Shown here in pieces: positions 46,430 through 56,759 of a stretch of 64,000 nucleotides of DNA. Position 1 is the stretch's first letter, and every line of letters begins with the position of its first letter. The notes under the pieces were generated by a model that was not told the DNA's origin, did no database searches, and was given only the letters and a program-made list of their open reading frames with translations. The position numbers and the translations under genes were made by a program. The stretch is from Atherix ibis (Eukaryota > Arthropoda > Insecta > Diptera > Athericidae). The stretch covers positions 57,425,920 through 57,489,919 of the forward strand of contig OY282606.1 in the NCBI GenBank assembly GCA_958298945.1, written 5' to 3'.

Positions 46430-47070
46430 TTCATTGACAGGGCTATAATTTTTGTGAAATATTTTTTTTCATAGCGACAAAGTGCAGGTTTATCTTTGTC
46501 CACCATTGTTCATGTTTCGGAGCCATACGCCGTATATGAAAGTCGGCAAGTTTTATAAATCTGCACCTTCATTATGCGCGCAATTATTGAGGACTAAAAT
46601 ATTTTCCTTATGTTTCATAAGGCTTTAAAACCGAGAATTATTTAAGAAGTCTATTAAAGATCACAAGCAAACAAACTTCTTCAGAACCTCAAAGTTATAC
46701 TTATCTATTGTGACATTTTCTCCTAGGATATTTGGATTTGTCCATATTTGTATCTTGACCGATAAAATTTGTCATTTCTACTAGGCAAGTAATTTAGGAG
46801 ATTTAAAATATAGTGCCCTCTATATTGATCTTTATCTGGCGCACTATTTTTCCGATATAAATATTAACAGATAATAAGATAGTGGATCAGTTTTGCGAAC
46901 GCGGTTAATTCTTCGGAACGTTGAGGATAGTCTGTCACCAAACTTTGCAGCAATTTTGATGTTTATTAAAGTCATTCCGCGTATACTAATGAGTTTCGCA
47001 GGAATATATAAATTGTGCCATTTTCTTAAAGAGCTCGTCCTTTTCTACGCTATCATGAGCTATTTAGGAA
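46430..47070 (-). pseudogene. Non-LTR reverse transcriptase remnant
   Basis: The minus strand reads HDSVEKDELFKKMAQ (RT domain 3, AYDSIxRDELF type) near 47060-47010, then IPAKLISIRGMTLINIKIAA and KFGDRLSSTFRRINRVRKTD (the SEPFxxNRGLRQGD region) to about 46880. Lower down come NILGENVTIDKYNFEVLKKF near 46740-46680 and KVQIYKTCRLSYTAYGSET near 46585-46530, a block where relatives read KxKLYKTLIRPVLTYGSETW, followed by a PVNEDGA string near 46440. The order is that of one element, with the YADD catalytic piece deleted. The plus-strand 60-codon frame at 46893-47075 is its antisense shadow. Same RT type as 20030-20235; clade not assigned. Confidence 0.7.
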
Positions 47071-47089
47071 AATAATTTAACATCTAGTA

Positions 47090-48260
47090 GGCTCATGTAG
47101 ACTGTAAACCTATTAAATAAAACAATTTTCATGTTACAGTGAACTTATATTTTTGATTATTTTTCTGCACAATATGATATCACCTACATTTTACTCAAAA
47201 TATTGACCAATATTTTATTTACACGTAGATGCATCATTTTATATCCTACATTTTTATTATTTATAAATATGTATATATAGTTTATATGTATAAAATTCTT
47301 ACATATCTCCTACTGTTCCACAGGGAGACCAGCATGTCTAGTAGCCATAAAACAGAAAATTTGTTTTTCAAATATCATATATCAAATATCCCTTTATTTT
47401 TTTACTGCTTTCGAAACACTTTTTAATGCACTAAAGCAACTCAAAGTAAACTTCTTTTAACTCAACACCTTTATGATATTTCATAGTTGCTATAAACTAT
47501 TGATGGTCGTGTATTTTTTTATCAAAAATTATTCTATTAAGTGAAAAAATGATGCCCAATAGTCCTTCTAAAAGAGAGACGATCTTCTGTCATAATCAGA
47601 TGAAAATAACAAATAAACACATTACTTTGTCATATTTAAAAAAAAATGACGGAACTAGAAATCATTTTATTTTATATATTAATTGAATGTGCTTTGTTGT
47701 ACATTATATACCGAAACATTGGCAGTTTTAAATACTTCGGAAAAGTTGCTCGAGGTAAATAGGAACTGCTTTTTTGAGAAGCTGCACTAGTATTTATTGT
47801 GGTGAGAGCTTATTTAGTATGATTAAGAAGTCTACCATAATAAATGAATAAATTAATTAAAAAAATATAAAAATCGCAAAAAAGTTTAATATTTAAAATA
47901 TTAAATAAAACAAACATTCCGTCTTTTCTTAGAGCGTCTAACTTGTTCAACAAGTCTATTATTTAAAAAAATTAATTTTGGAGGTTATGACCTAATTTCT
48001 GTATATGTGTAGCTGGACGACTTTAAAAAAAACTCCTTCAGCTTGATGGGGGTGAGGAATAGAGCCTTGGTATTTATGAATACTTGTATTAGTATATACT
48101 TTAATATATTATCACCGGATGTGATAGCATCTAACATATTTATGAATAGATACACCCGCACTCAAGCAATTTTTTTAAATAATGTAAACCAAAATACAAT
48201 TTCTCTTATTTATTTTTTTAATTGGCGATAGGTTTCACAGGACGTACATTGCTGCATTTG
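47090..48260. other. AT-rich spacer, no gene recognised
   Basis: Short frames at 47229-47426 and 48043-48231 have no domain. Confidence 0.4.
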
Positions 48261-48265
48261 AAATA

Positions 48266-49050
48266 TGGGTTTGTTCGGAAAGTACCTTCGTTTTTTTTTT
48301 GTTAATTTTTATTCCATTAAATATTGTCCAGTCTGATCCAATATCCTTTGCCATATTTCTGTCAGTAGCATGATTTCACGCACATAAAATTTTTGTTCTT
48401 TGCAAAAAATTGATCCAAGTGATTTTTGACTTCCTCATTTCAATTAAACTTTTTACCATCTAAAATTTTTTATAGAGACCAGAACAAATTATAATCGGAA
48501 GGTGTTAGGTGTGGAGAGTATGATGGGTGTGGCAGTATATCCCATCCAAGCTCTAAAAGCTTTTTCCGAGTAGTCAAACTTGTATGTGGTTTCGCATTAT
48601 CCTGTTACTATTGACCAATTCTGACCACTTTTCTTTAAGTGATCATTCAATTTGTGCAACTGATGATATTACACTTCAGAATTGTTCGTTGTGTTGGTCG
48701 GTAGAAGCTCAAAACAAACGATTCCTTTGAAATCCCACCAATCAGATAGCATAACCATTTTTTTATAAATATTGTCTTTCGAAGTGCTTTGAGCCGGTTC
48801 ATCTTTTCTACTCCTGGATTTTTTGCGCTTAACATTGTTGTAGACAACCCATTTCTCTCCCACAGTGATTATATGCTTCAAAAATGGATCATTTTCTTGT
48901 CGTTTGAGAAGCAAATCACAAACGTCAATCCGACGGCACAATTTTTTTTCCGTAAGAAGATGAGGAACCCATATGTCTAGCTTTGAGATATACTCCTCCG
49001 AATGCCTGTATCAGAATTGTTCATAACTTTTAGCATAGTACGAGGTATAT
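48266..49050 (-). pseudogene. Mariner transposase remnant with one terminal repeat
   Basis: The 3' end is at 48266, where TGGGTTTGTTCGGAAAGTAC follows a TA and resembles the ends at 131-190. On the minus strand the protein reads, from 48990 down: LDIWVPHLLTE (conserved WVPHxL), RRIDVCDLLLKRQENDPFLK, and IITVGEKW, where GDEKW normally carries the first catalytic Asp (here Gly). Then come MLSDWWDFKGIVCFELLP, a frameshift around the second Asp near 48605, and LLELGWDILPHPSYSPHLTP with SDYN, which keeps the third Asp. A C-terminal tail runs to about 48310. Two changes at catalytic positions plus frameshifts make it dead. The 5' end and its terminal repeat are missing or displaced by the next fragment. 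Confidence 0.75.
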
Positions 49051-49064
49051 CTCATTCATATAGC

Positions 49065-49300
49065 TTTAAATTTCGTCCTTCAGCTTTGGCATCGTTCCGG
49101 GTTTATTGGCCCATTTGTACGTAGTGCCAGAGAAATAAGTCCAATAATGTGCTTTATGGCTCATAGTAATTTTTTTTTTAAAATCGGCGTCAACCGTTTG
49201 TTGTTTAAGCACCCATTGGTAAATATAATATGCTGCAAATAGTCTCTAGTCTTTAGCTCCTGTATCAATTGTAATTTGTAGGAGTGTAACAGTAGATTTT
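49065..49300 (-). pseudogene. DD41D-type transposase fragment next to mariner
   Basis: The minus strand from 49285 reads YKLQLIQELKTRDYLQHI (YKIQLTQELKPxD in relatives), then WVLKQQTVDADFKKKITM and SHKAHYWT, where FSDEAHF holds the first catalytic Asp, here changed. A GTTYKWANKPGT stretch follows in place of GYVNKQNCRIWG. It abuts the 5' side of the mariner remnant at 48266-49050 without an obvious boundary. Confidence is moderate because similarity is spread over short blocks. Confidence 0.5.
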
Positions 49301-49467
49301 TTTTTTAATTGACGTTGTTGGGACCTGGACTACACTTTTTTGTACCAGCAGTAATATTTTCGGCCGACTGACCTACACAAAGGCTCACTAGTGGCAACCC
49401 ATATTTTTTTAATAAAATATGGGTTGCCACTAGTGAGCCTGCTGCTGTTGCTGTTTGCTTTACTGTT
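49273..49467. repeat. Direct duplication, copy 1 (195 bp)
   Basis: Matches 49615-49809 at a constant offset of 342 bp with few differences. It contains a 60-base palindrome (49381-49440) and the first part of a CTG/TTG tract. Confidence 0.92.
49381..49440. repeat. Perfect palindrome with 27-bp arms
   Basis: Arms 49381-49407 and 49414-49440 are exact inverse copies around TTTAAT. The arm starts AGGCTCACTAGTGGCAACCC. It looks like two transposon ends joined head to head, but no transposase with this end was identified. Confidence 0.93.
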
Positions 49468-49468
49468 C

Positions 49469-49618
49469 CAACTTTTATTACAGTAGCTCAAAATGTATTA
49501 GTTTTATTCTAAATCAAATTATCAACAATAAATTGTATATGAATGATAGTCCCGCCAACAAACCGAAAGTTTTTCAACCATCTATAAAAAATCACACACA
49601 CACACACATACACAAATT
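49469..49618. repeat. 150-bp block shared with 56609-56756
   Basis: Starts CAACTTTTATTACAGTAGCT and ends in an (AC)n tract and CAAATT. Identical to 56609-56756 apart from one AC dinucleotide in the microsatellite. It separates the two copies of the 195-bp duplication. Confidence 0.93.
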
Positions 49619-49809
49619 TGTAGGAGTGTAACAGTAGATTTTTTTTTTAATTGACGTTGTTGGGACCTGGACTACACTTTTTTGTACCAGCAGTAATATT
49701 TTCGGCCGACTGACCTACACAAAGGCTCACTAGTGGCAACCCATATTTTTTTAATAAAATATGGGTTGCCCCTAGTGAGCCTGTTGCTGTTGCTGTTTGT
49801 TTTACTGTT
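49615..49809. repeat. Direct duplication, copy 2 (195 bp)
   Basis: Second copy of 49273-49467. Its palindrome (49723-49782) has one mismatch (CCC in place of CCA near 49770). Confidence 0.92.
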
Positions 49810-49990
49810 ACTATTACTGTTGCTGTTCCTGTTCCTGTTCCTGTTACTGCTCCTGTTGCTGTTGCTGCTGCTATTACTGTTTTTGCTGTTTCTGTTTCTG
49901 TGCTGTTGCTGTTGCTGTTGGCTTTACTATTACTATTACTGTTGGTGTTCCTGTTGCTGGTCCTGTTGTTGTTCCTGTTGTTGTTACTGT
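49783..49990. repeat. Imperfect TGTTGC/TGTTAC simple repeat
   Basis: A run of CTGTT-based hexamer-like units (CTGTTG, CTGTTC, CTGTTA). It produces long but meaningless open frames on both strands, such as 49647-50018 (-) and 49733-50023 (+). Confidence 0.9.
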
Positions 49991-50024
49991 TATATACGTA
50001 ATATACAAATAAGATCAAAATAGT

Positions 50025-50895
50025 AATTTGCAGGCTGATATACGTATAATGAAATTATATTCACTATTTTGCTGATCTTCAAGAAAGAACGAAATTTTCC
50101 TAGTAAAATCCAACTGGAACCAAATATCTTTGATAGCTGATTGCTACAATGTTGGGTCTTGTTAAACACTCATTTGATTAATGTATCAGTTGTTGATTGG
50201 ATTTTGTCAGGACCAACCAATATACAGTTGTGGATCACATTAAAACTTCATTATCAAATAACAATTTTAAATAGTTTAACCTTTTGTGTTTTTGTAAGGT
50301 GTAAGTAATTTTAACTATTGCCTAAGGAAGGAGAATTGTCAGATTCGGGAATATTAAAATCCTTAGTAGATTCGTGAGAGTTTGATGTATTCTGACTAAC
50401 TGACTACTTGATGTGCATTTTGGACTGAGGCATAGTTGGTACTTATTTCCTTGAAACTGATTTTAGTGAACCTCGGTTATTTTATTGTTATGTGGAATCA
50501 TACGAGCTATTGAGAACCTGAAGTAATTATGTTTAACAGTGTTGGAAAATGGGCACCTTTTCATTCACACTATCAAATAAACCTAAAATATTTTCAAACA
50601 ATCAACATGCTCTTAAAGTCAATAAGGACTAGGTTATTATTAGATAACTGTTTATTTGGTAGTGATACATCAGGTGTAGTATCCCGTAAGGTATAATTGA
50701 TCATAAGATTCTATTGTAGTGAACAACATAAAAACCTACAAAAATATGCATAATAATAATTATTTGTCGACACTTGGTTTTGCTATAGCACTTACGAGTA
50801 TTCAAAAAAGTTTCACACGTGAGTGGTAAATTATCGAATCATTTTAAATAATCAACTCTCAAGGTATGTTCTTCAAGCATTATAATTAAAAATAT
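50025..50895. other. AT-rich spacer, no gene recognised
   Basis: No domain or structured repeat was seen on either strand. Confidence 0.4.
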
Positions 50896-50900
50896 TAATA

Positions 50901-51806
50901 TTGGGTTCTCGGTCACCGCAAGGATATTTTAAAAAGTTTATTTATTTATGTATAGAACAACGATCAATCAAATGATGTATTTGCCCATTTTGCTCAATAA
51001 CTTCTTGCCATCTTTTAGCAAACTTTATAATGCCTTGTAAATAGAAAGACCTGTCTTTAACGGCAAAGAGCAGAACAAGATGCTGATTTCCAGCCTAATC
51101 TCAATTGAAGGTCATACCAAGCAAGGAGTTTTGAAGAGATTGAAATAAATGTACGTCTGACAGCGGAAGATTAGGCGAGTATGGTGGGTGTGGCAACATA
51201 TCCAATCCAAGCTCCAATTTTTCTTTGACGGATGATTATAATTTTATGATTAACAAGCTCCGGACGTTTCTGGAACATGGATTCGTTTAGACTATACAAT
51301 TGCCTACAGTACACTCCTGAATTAATTGTTTGGTTTCTTGACAGAACCCCAATAAACACAACACCTTCAAAATCCCACTATACTGAGACCATAACCTTAC
51401 TCTGATGAATGTGCGCTTTCGATATCGTTTCAGACAAATCCCAAGACCGTTTATGCACCAAGCGATCAGTTATCAATCGCTTCAAAAAAGAGTCGTTTTT
51501 CTCACGTTTTATGAGTATATCACAGATTTTTATGCGCGTCGTCAAATGAACTTCTTTGATTTCATGAGGAACCCCAATATTGAGCTTGATTATGTATTCC
51601 AACTTCTTCTGGTGGTCGTGAACGTTTGAATAGTACATGTTCAATGTTTCTGCAAACACTCATATCGTATTGACTCAATTAAACACGGTTTTTCTTCCTG
51701 ACTGAAGAGCATTGTTGAGATCAAAGTCAGCAGAACAAAATTTCGTGAACCATCGTTGGCACTGACGCTTTTATAGGGCACAGTCATGACTTTTCTAACA
51801 ACCCAA
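50901..51806 (-). mobile_element. Internally deleted mariner, same family as 48266-49050
   Basis: The left end TTGGGTTCTCGG (50901, after TA) and the right end, reverse complement TTGGGTTGTTAGAAAAGTC (51806), resemble the arms at 131-190, giving an element of about 906 bp instead of about 1.3 kb. Minus-strand protein pieces in order are: YIIKLNIGVPHEI (WVPHxL block), TTRIKICDILIKREKNDSFL, an RLVHKRSW stretch where the GDEKW/first Asp segment is deleted, HQSKVMVSV, FIGVLSRNQTINSGVYCRQL, and SLNESMFQKRPELVN. Then comes only a WIGYVATPTILA-like relic of the region around the third Asp. First and second aspartates are missing and frames are broken, so it is inactive. Confidence 0.7.
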
Positions 51807-51809
51807 CAT

Positions 51810-52435
51810 TTGTGGATAAGACAATTTATCAATTTTTTTAAATATTTTATTGCTTGTTATTTTTATTTTGGCTTTTATATATCTTAAATATAAACTGTTT
51901 TTGAAATCACTTAATAAGAATCATTATAATTATTTTACTTTTTCCCTTCAAATAACCTATCACCTTTTAATAATATAAGATCAGTCTTGATCCGTTTTAG
52001 GAGTCGAGATTTTAAAAAATATCGAATTCTGTTTTAACTTCATATAATTTCATTTCTCATGAAATGAAATTATATGAAATGTTTCGCAATGATTTTTTTC
52101 AATATATCTAAAATTTATATTCCAATGTTAGCTTATAGGGCTCATAAGTTGGCAAAGGAATATACTTCCGTCATCTCCACACAGAAAAGCTAAATATTAG
52201 TTAGTTGAAATCGTTCATGGCATTCTCCGACGGACTGAGTTAAAAGCAAATAACTCAGTAATCACTAGTCACATTATAACAACAATAGACGCGCATTTTA
52301 AAGGTGAAACTGAAAGCTTTGTGTAGTACACTATACCGATTTCAATAATAAATTTTATTGAAATCAATGTAATGTATAAAAATTTGTATTCAAATTCAAA
52401 AATGGACCAGAATAAACAGAAAATTTGCTATATTT
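51810..52435. other. Spacer between mariners
   Basis: No gene recognised. Contains one palindrome (52039-52078). Confidence 0.4.
52039..52078. repeat. Perfect 18-bp-arm palindrome
   Basis: Arms 52039-52056 and 52061-52078 are exact inverse copies around TCAT. Confidence 0.92.
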
Positions 52436-52439
52436 TATA

Positions 52440-53695
52440 GCGGTCGTTCAATAAGTCCTTAGAAAATCCGAGAAATTGCGCTCGTAGTGTCAGTAAAGAT
52501 TTTTTTTGTAAGTAGCATTATCGACAGGAAAGCTGTCAAAATTTCAGTTCGATCCATAGCGTAGGTCAATTTCTATCGTCGATTAAAGTTGACGAAATTT
52601 ATTTGTGCATAACAATGGAAAAAAGCGAGTTTAGGGCTGTCATCAAACATCTCCATTTGAAAGGCTTAAGCCCGAAAGAAATCAAAGCCGAGTTGGATGC
52701 AGTTCATAGCACATCTGCACCTGTGTTTGCGACGGTTTACAATTGGGTGAATGAATTTAAACGTGGCCGTTCATCCACAAAAGATGAACATCGTTCACGA
52801 TGCCCAGTTAAGGTGTCTACTCCTGAAATCATCGACAAAATCCACGATCTAATTTTGAACGATCGGCGAATTAAATTGCGCGAATTAGTTGAGGCCACGG
52901 GCATATCACAAGGTGAAAAATTGTCTGTGAAAAAAATTTCGGCAAGATGGGTGCCGCGTTTGCTCTCAGAGGAGAATAAGCGCAATCGTGTAGTGGACTC
53001 TGAGGCTATATTGGCACTCTTTCATCGCAATCCTGCCGAATTCCTTTGTCAATATGTCACTGTGGACGAAACCTGGATACATTACTACACTCCAGAAACG
53101 AAGAGACAGTCATCACAGTGGATTTTCAAGGGTGAACGGGCTCCGAAGAAGGTAAAAACTGTGCCATCGGCCGGCAAGGTCTTTTGGGATTCGCAGGGCA
53201 TCATTTTTATCGACTACTTGGAAAAAGGAAAAACAATAACAGGAGCGTATTACGCGTCGTTATTGCAACGGTTGAGCGAGGAAATCAAAGAGAAACGCCC
53301 CATCTGAAGAAGAAAAAAATCCTCTTGCATCAGGACAATGCGCGTGTGCAGACCTGCGCTGTTTCCATGGCCAAAATTGTGGAATTGAGAATGGAATTGT
53401 TGCAGCATCCCGCTTATTCACCAGATTTGGCCTCGAGTGACTATTTTCTTTTCCCTAATCTGAAGAAATGGCTTGGTGGACGACGGTTCACTTCCAACGA
53501 GGACGTCATTGCTCAAACGGATGAGTATTTTGCAGAACTTCCGAAATCCTATTTTTTGGACGGGATAAACATTTTGGAAAAACGGTTGGAAAAGTGTATA
53601 GAGCTAAAAGGAGATTATGTTGAAAAATAAAATTTTTTTTTTTAAAAAACCAGTTTTTTTCCATCGTTTTCTAAGGACTTATTGAACGACCCGCG
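52440..53695 (+). mobile_element. Irritans-type mariner, near full length
   Basis: About 1256 bp. The left end reads GCGGTCGTTCAATAAGTCCT after TA (52438-52439). The right end, reverse complement CGCGGGTCGTTCAATAAGTC, is followed by TA (53696-53697). The ends match over about 26 bp, with the left end apparently short by two bases at the tip. The transposase frame (52615-53630) is broken once by a frameshift. Its right end lies only 84 bp from the next mariner. Confidence 0.9.
52615..53630 (+). pseudogene. Irritans-type mariner transposase with one frameshift
   Basis: ATG 52615 gives MEKSEFRAVIKHL; the frame upstream is non-ATG and is ignored. The N-terminal helix-turn-helix region follows. 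The second helix region near GISQGEKLSVKKIS is about 8 residues short against relatives. Then come ARWVPRLL (WVPHxL block), VTVDETWIHYY (first Asp), SAGKVFWDSQGIIFIDYLEK (a few residues missing after KV) and GKTITGAYY. At about 53295-53305 one base is lost and the frame moves. The second half (to 53630) reads LLHQDNAR (second Asp), YSPDLASSDYFLF (third Asp) and ends CIELKGDYVEK. All three catalytic aspartates survive. The TAA overlaps AATAAA at 53626-53631. The deletions and frameshift should inactivate it. Confidence 0.92.
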
Positions 53696-53781
53696 TACTA
53701 CTTAGACTTGTATTTTACTGTGTTATAGCTATTGGAGCTTCACCAAAAGATTCGCGTATTCCAGGTGCAGTAAAAACCATA

Positions 53782-54498
53782 CGAGGTCTGTACAAAAAGT
53801 ATCGCGAATTTTGAATATCCGCTGGTTACTTACACATATATTCGATTTTCGATTTTTTGTGGCGTTGTGTTGGTACTCATATCTCTCACTTATGCCGACA
53901 AGTTCCGCCATTTTGAATGTTCAGTTAATTTTTGACAGCTCCTTTGCTTGCACGTGCTTTGGCTCGTCTTCGATTTTTGCCCATTTCAAAAAATGGATCA
54001 AAGAATCTGTTTCGGGAACAAGAAAAAGACACAGGGGGCCAGATTTGGGGAATACGGTGGCTGCGGCATTATCAGTGTGTTGTTTTTGGCCAAAAATTCG
54101 CACACAAGCAACGATGCGTGAGAGGAGCGTTATCATGGTGCAAAAGCCAATTCTTCCACAAATCTGGGCATTTCTGGCGGATTGCTTCATGCAACTTGCA
54201 CATAACTTGTGGGTAATATTCTTTATTGACCGTTCTACCCTGTGGCAAGAACTCATGATACACCACGCCCCTGCAATCGAAGTAAACTTTAAGCAAACCT
54301 TTACATTCAACCGAACTTGCCTCGTGCGGCAGCTTCCATTGGGATGATTGAGCTTTGGTTTCTACGTCATAACCATAAACAAATTATTCGTCATCAGTTA
54401 TGACCCTCTGGAACAAATTTGGGTCATCGTGGACAGAAAATCGAATATTCTTAACCCGCGGAAATTCAAAATTCGCGATACTTTTTGAACAGACCTCG
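53782..54498 (-). mobile_element. 717-bp internally deleted mariner
   Basis: Ends 53782-53822 and about 54458-54498 are inverted repeats of roughly 40 bp, starting CGAGGTCTGTACAAAAAGTA and CGAGGTCTGTTCAAAAAGTA. They are flanked by TA on both sides (53780-53781, 54499-54500). On the minus strand a 74-codon frame (54072-54296) reads VYFDCRGVVYHEFLPQGRTV, CPDLWKNWLLHHDNAPLTHR (second Asp) and FWPKTTH. After a frame change it continues MPQPPYSPNLAPCVFFLFPK, where the third Asp is replaced by Val. The region with the N-terminus and first Asp is almost entirely deleted. A non-autonomous derivative of a mariner different from the one 84 bp away. Confidence 0.9.
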
Positions 54499-54583
54499 TA
54501 TGTTCGATATATTTCAATGAAAACAGTGGTTGAACTTTGATTTTTTGTACTACGAGTATATAAATGTCGTCGTAAAAGTTATA

Positions 54584-54614
54584 TAACCTCTGGCAATAAA
54601 AATGCCAGAGGTTA
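54584..54614. repeat. Perfect 12-bp hairpin
   Basis: TAACCTCTGGCA pairs with TGCCAGAGGTTA across a 7-nt loop. Function unknown; not a bacterial-type terminator in this context. Confidence 0.8.
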
Positions 54615-54619
54615 AAATT

Positions 54620-56605
54620 TTCTTTAAAATAAGAATTCAGTGACTTTCTCTAAAAAGAATCAAGATATGCTTTATCTTAAGGTAAATTATAACATTAAGA
54701 AATAAGAATGTTAACTAATAAGTCAATTTAGCATACACTTTTATTTTTAAGAGCCTTGAAAAAATCTGAGATTCTATGATGGATACTATGATGGTCTCAC
54801 AGCCTTGGGAGCCATTCCTGGATCATCAGATGACCCGATTCTCAACTGCATTCGTAAATTATTTACTAAAAAACCAAAAATTTTAGTTGCTTTGAATCAC
54901 AGATTATGCTGGTAACCGTGGCACTGTGCGAGGCAATTAACTGGTGCTAAAGGCTTCCACAATCTTATGGGTACCGGAATGATAAATTTACCGCATCTAC
55001 TGACGAAGCGGCATATAATAACTTTATGCATCCTTAGAAAAATAGACTGGACTTATGGTGAACGATATCTTTGAAGATATTGGCCGAACATCGGGGATTT
55101 CTCAAAATCCGGCATGGACACACCATACTTATCCATAATTGCCTTTTCGGAAATCAGCCTCGTCCGTTATGCCATTCCTATGGTGTTGAACTTACTATAT
55201 CTTCTATCCTAAGCAAATACCACTTAATGCAGAATTTCTTTTTGAATAAGACTTCTTCCATTATTTTTCCTAGTCCCCTTTTTAGTTTTCCAAAATAATC
55301 TACTTTGTTACACCAATTTTAAGAATGTCTTGTTACTCTTCTGTTCTACCCGTTTCATGCGGGCTAGGAAAAATATAAAGTAACTTTAAATGGCTTAAAA
55401 CTAATACTATAGTGCGCATAAGAAACTATTATATTAAATCAGAAAAATACAAGAAAATAATCTCTTTTTTAACAATCATAAACCTTATATAATTAAATTT
55501 AAATTAAAGAAAAAAAAAGAGTAATTTGATTGTAGCAAATATTATTTTATTTGAATGATTAATATTATACACTTTGAACGACAAATGAAAAATAAAACAA
55601 ATAATGATCGATTGTAATTAAATTTGCAAATATTGTTGAAAAAGAAAGTATTGTATAATTATTATTTTTTTTGTTCAAAATTTTCTACTTAAAATTTTCA
55701 CTAAAAAATATTGTATTATTATTTAATCATAATAATTGATAGAAAATTATAAATATAAAAAAAAATATATTTAAAGTTGTTAAGAAATTTTAAATAGAAA
55801 AGAAATAATTGAAAAACAAAATGATGAAAGAGGCCGAATCAATAATTTTGCTAAAATAATTTGAGAAATTAAAATTTGTCTATAGAGAAAGACTTAACGC
55901 GGATAGATTAAGCCGAAAATGTCAAAATGTCCAATTAATCAAATTAATCGAATAGGTTTGAATTTTCCACTACTCGATAAAGTATATAATTCTATAGAGA
56001 TTTTTATACAAAATATATAAATAAATATTGCGCGTTATCGAATATACTGAAAATTAATTACCTTCGAGGAGTTATCGATGCCAGAATGTCGCCAGAGTTT
56101 GCTACTGTTTAGACACTGTCGAATAGGTGATAGTAAATCTGATGGTTATTAGATATCGTTTAAATTGACGAAAATCAATCAAAGAATTGACTGGACAAAT
56201 AAATTTGTTTCCTCTATGAAGCTATATTAAGTGCGGTATCGTTTCATGTTAGCCACATTACACTAAAGCCAAAACCAAAGCCAAACACGATATGACGCTT
56301 TTCTTGACGAATTGCTGCTGGGTGGGATTTCTGTAGCGCCATAGGCTTAACCGATGCGACGGTGGCCAATGATAGGAAATTTGACAATATATGTTTGAAT
56401 ACACATTCTCCTATGCCTATATGAGACTATTCTGCTCATGCCTGCTCAACATACATGCATACAAATAGATTTACATACAAATACATGTATTTAATGATAA
56501 CAAATTTATTTATTTGACTTTTCATCGTTGTTGTGTGATTTCTATCGGAGAGCGACTATCAAAATACTGAATAGATTCATTGGTAATTTTAAGCGTTTTA
56601 TTATA
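54620..56605. other. AT-rich spacer, no gene recognised
   Basis: A GC-richer stretch at 56050-56360 contains no frame I recognise, and the plus frame 55071-55298 has no domain. Confidence 0.4.
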
Positions 56606-56608
56606 TTT

Positions 56609-56756
56609 CAACTTTTATTACAGTAGCTCAAAATGTATTAGTTTTATTCTAAATCAAATTATCAACAATAAATTGTATATGAATGATAGTCCCGCCAACA
56701 AACCGAAAGTTTTTCAACCATCTATAAAAAATCACACACACACACATACACAAATT
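56609..56756. repeat. 148-bp block shared with 49469-49618
   Basis: Near-identical to the block inserted between the two 195-bp direct repeats 7.14 kb to the left. Here it is a single copy in otherwise unremarkable sequence, so this may be the source. Confidence 0.92.
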
Positions 56757-56759
56757 CAA

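Noticed and set aside
46893..47075. 60-codon plus-strand frame
   Set aside because: Antisense of a reverse transcriptase remnant that reads clearly on the other strand.
49647..50023. Long frames on both strands (up to 123 codons)
   Set aside because: They arise from the CTGTT-type simple repeat.
54584..54614. Rho-independent terminator
   Set aside because: The hairpin is perfect, but the setting is eukaryotic with no upstream gene.
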